Below, piece by piece: positions 40,893 through 42,109 of a stretch of 42,109 nt of DNA. Position 1 is the stretch's first letter, and the number at the start of each line of letters is the position of its first letter. The DNA lies in assembly GCF_001513965.1 (NCBI RefSeq), contig NZ_KQ948054.1:8439-50547 (forward strand), in the 5' to 3' direction. A model generated the notes under the pieces. That model was not told the origin of the DNA. It saw only the letters and a program-made list of their open reading frames with translations, and searched no databases. The DNA is from Streptomyces cellostaticus. GTDB lineage: Bacteria; Actinomycetota; Actinomycetes; Streptomycetales; Streptomycetaceae. Position numbers and translations under genes: made by a program.

Positions 40893-41790
40893 CGTGTTTG
40901 AGATGTGGTCACAGTGCTTGCCGTATGAGGGTGAGTTGGACGGTGGCCTCGTAGCGGACGGCAAGCTTGTCGTACCTGGTCGCGACGCCTCTGGCCTGCT
41001 TCAACAGACCGATCCGGCACTCGACCTTGTGTCTGCGCTTGTACATCTCGCGGTCGAATCCGGGCGGGCGGCCACCGGCCGACCCACGACGGATCCGGTG
41101 GCCGGCCTGGTCGCGCCTCTCCGGGATGGTGTGCGCGATCCCGCGTTTGCGCAGGTAGGAGCGGATCTGGAGCGAGGAGTAGGCGCGATCCGCAAGGACG
41201 TGCTTCGGGCGAGTGCGCGGATGTCCAACGCCGACCCGAGGGACGCGGATCTTCTCCATGACCCGCTCGAAGACCGGTGCGTCGCCCCGCTGGCCCGCGG
41301 TGATGACAGCCGCAAGGACGTGGAAGGAAGCGTCCGCCGCGAGGTGAATCTTGGTGGTCAGCCCACCGCGGGAGCGGCCGAGACCATGGTCGTCCGGCTC
41401 GGCCGCCAGGCCGTCCGGACGCGTCCGGCCCGGATCGTCAGCCCCTTTTTGCGGGCGCCGGCGGCGTGTTGGTGCGCTCGACAGACGGTGGAGTCGACCG
41501 AGACCTCCCACTCGATGATGCCGTCGGCATCAGCCTTGACCTGCAGCTTCTTCAAGATGCGGGGCCAGGTGCCGTCGATCTGCCAGCGCCGGAACACCGC
41601 ATACACCGTCTCCCAGGGCCCGTACCGCTCGGGCACATCCCGCCACGGCGAGCCCGTCCGCGCCCGCCACCAGATCCCGTCGAAGACCTGCCGCCGATCC
41701 CGCGGCGGCCGGCCCATCTTCGGTATCGGCGGCAACACGGCTTCCAGCCGCTCCCACTGTGTATCCGTCAGATCGCCCCGAGACATCTGA
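40893..41790 (-). mobile_element. IS5-family element with frameshifted transposase, ends not resolved
   Basis: It contains one transposase encoded in two overlapping frames. The left end lies just after the NB-ARC-TPR gene (GGGCGTGTTTGAGATG at 40892-40907). A matching right end was not found with confidence, so the limits are approximate. Confidence 0.65.
40909..41786 (-). CDS. IS5-family transposase made by -1 frameshifting (OrfA/OrfB)
   Basis: OrfA (41358-41786) holds the N-terminal domain (MSRGDLTDTQWERLEAVLPP, WWRARTGSPWRDVPERYGPWETVYAVFRRW) and the first catalytic Asp (VSVDSTVCRAHQHAAGARKKG). OrfB, stopping at 40909, continues as ADDPGRTRPD...GRSRGGLTTKIHLA and carries the second Asp (HVLADRAYSS) and the Glu (RRHKVECRIGLLKQARG). 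The switch is at the A5G4 run on the minus strand (41442-41450), a -1 slip. This programmed arrangement is normal for several IS5 subgroups, so the element may be active. Confidence 0.88.
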
Positions 41791-41824
41791 AGATCGCTTC
41801 ACGGCCAGGGTGGACAGCAGCCCG

Positions 41825-42109
41825 TCAGCTCTGATCTGTGGTGGGCCGCCACGAACTGCCGGTCTCGCGTTCGAACGCCGGACGCACGTCAACGGTGTCG
41901 TACACGATGCGCAGCGTGGCAATACGGCCGTCCTCGGCGAGCTCAGCCAGGTCCACCACGTCAAACGGCGCGGCAGCTCCGGACGGCAGACGCCAGTCAA
42001 AGTGGAACCAGAACGAGATCAGTGCGGCCCCCTGCTGGGTCCGGCCCTCCGCCACCCCCAGCAGAGTCAGGCCCGCCCGGCTGGTATCGGCGAAGAGCTC
42101 GGGATAGAA
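41825..42109 (-). CDS. SnoaL-like (NTF2 fold) protein, 5' end outside window
   Basis: The frame is open to the window edge, giving 94 C-terminal residues. FYPELFADTSRAG, LISFWFHFDWRLPSGAAAPFDVVDLAELAEDGRIATLRIVYDTVDVRPAFERETG matches the last strands of SnoaL/NTF2-like proteins. These are small barrel enzymes or ligand-binding proteins. The IS ends just after its stop, so the last residues (SSWRPTTDQS) might have been altered by the insertion. Confidence 0.7.
   Translation of the reverse strand, partial: FYPELFADTSRAGLTLLGVAEGRTQQGAALISFWFHFDWRLPSGAAAPFDVVDLAELAEDGRIATLRIVYDTVDVRPAFERETGSSWRPTTDQS

Noticed and set aside
40892..41830. Exact ends of the last IS element
   Set aside because: GGGCGTGTTTGAGATG on the left has only a weak gapped match on the right, so no terminal repeat or target duplication is claimed.

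Overview
The window is very GC-rich, with codon use and gene families typical of Streptomyces or a close actinomycete. It is accessory DNA: a mosaic of mobile elements, recombinase genes, pentapeptide-repeat proteins and a defence-like island of TIR, NB-ARC and WD40 genes. Almost no housekeeping genes are present, apart from a rearranged piece of the lexA-nrdR-nrdJ locus. Helicase-associated (HA) repeat sequence occurs at both flanks (3-986 and about 35765-36282). Such genes are often found near the ends of linear Streptomyces replicons, so the DNA may come from a chromosome arm or a linear plasmid.

Region 1 (1-4200): the tail of an HA-repeat helicase, a PadR-type regulator coupled to a SPOR-like partner, and small or unknown proteins. 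Region 2 (4192-11640): a leftward block. It starts with a Tn3-family transposase broken by three frameshifts. Four genes follow with overlapping stop and start codons: a DUF6192-like protein, an unknown 275-aa protein, a zinc-ribbon protein and a DEDDh-exonuclease-like protein. The last has lost three predicted catalytic residues and is interrupted by an IS5-family element with a TA target duplication. Region 3 (11679-17100): an unknown membrane protein, two membrane-anchored pentapeptide-repeat proteins, and a serine recombinase with a zinc-finger-like N-terminus. Region 4 (15693-20148): a tyrosine recombinase / small DNA-binding protein / tyrosine recombinase operon with ATGA overlaps, preceded by two 135-bp direct repeats and perhaps bounded by inverted repeats.

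Region 5 (20216-25149): a small peptide plus a truncated cupin-like reading frame, divergent from an HTH-TPR regulator, then unknown genes and a Schlafen/AlbA_2 protein. Region 6 (25876-40890): the defence-like island. It holds a TIR-transmembrane-WD40 protein, an IS5-like element with a passenger gene, a NUDIX hydrolase, a TIR-NB-ARC-TPR protein divergent from a 180-aa conserved protein, and a second NB-ARC-TPR protein without TIR. Between the last two lie an HA pseudogene, a cluster of palindromes and the truncated nrdJ'-nrdR-lexA' segment. Region 7 (40893-42109): another IS5-family element that needs a -1 frameshift, and a partial SnoaL-like gene.

Several genes are broken by what looks like one extra base in a short C/G run. 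These could be genuine decay or consensus errors in the assembly, and the raw data should settle this before the genes are called dead.
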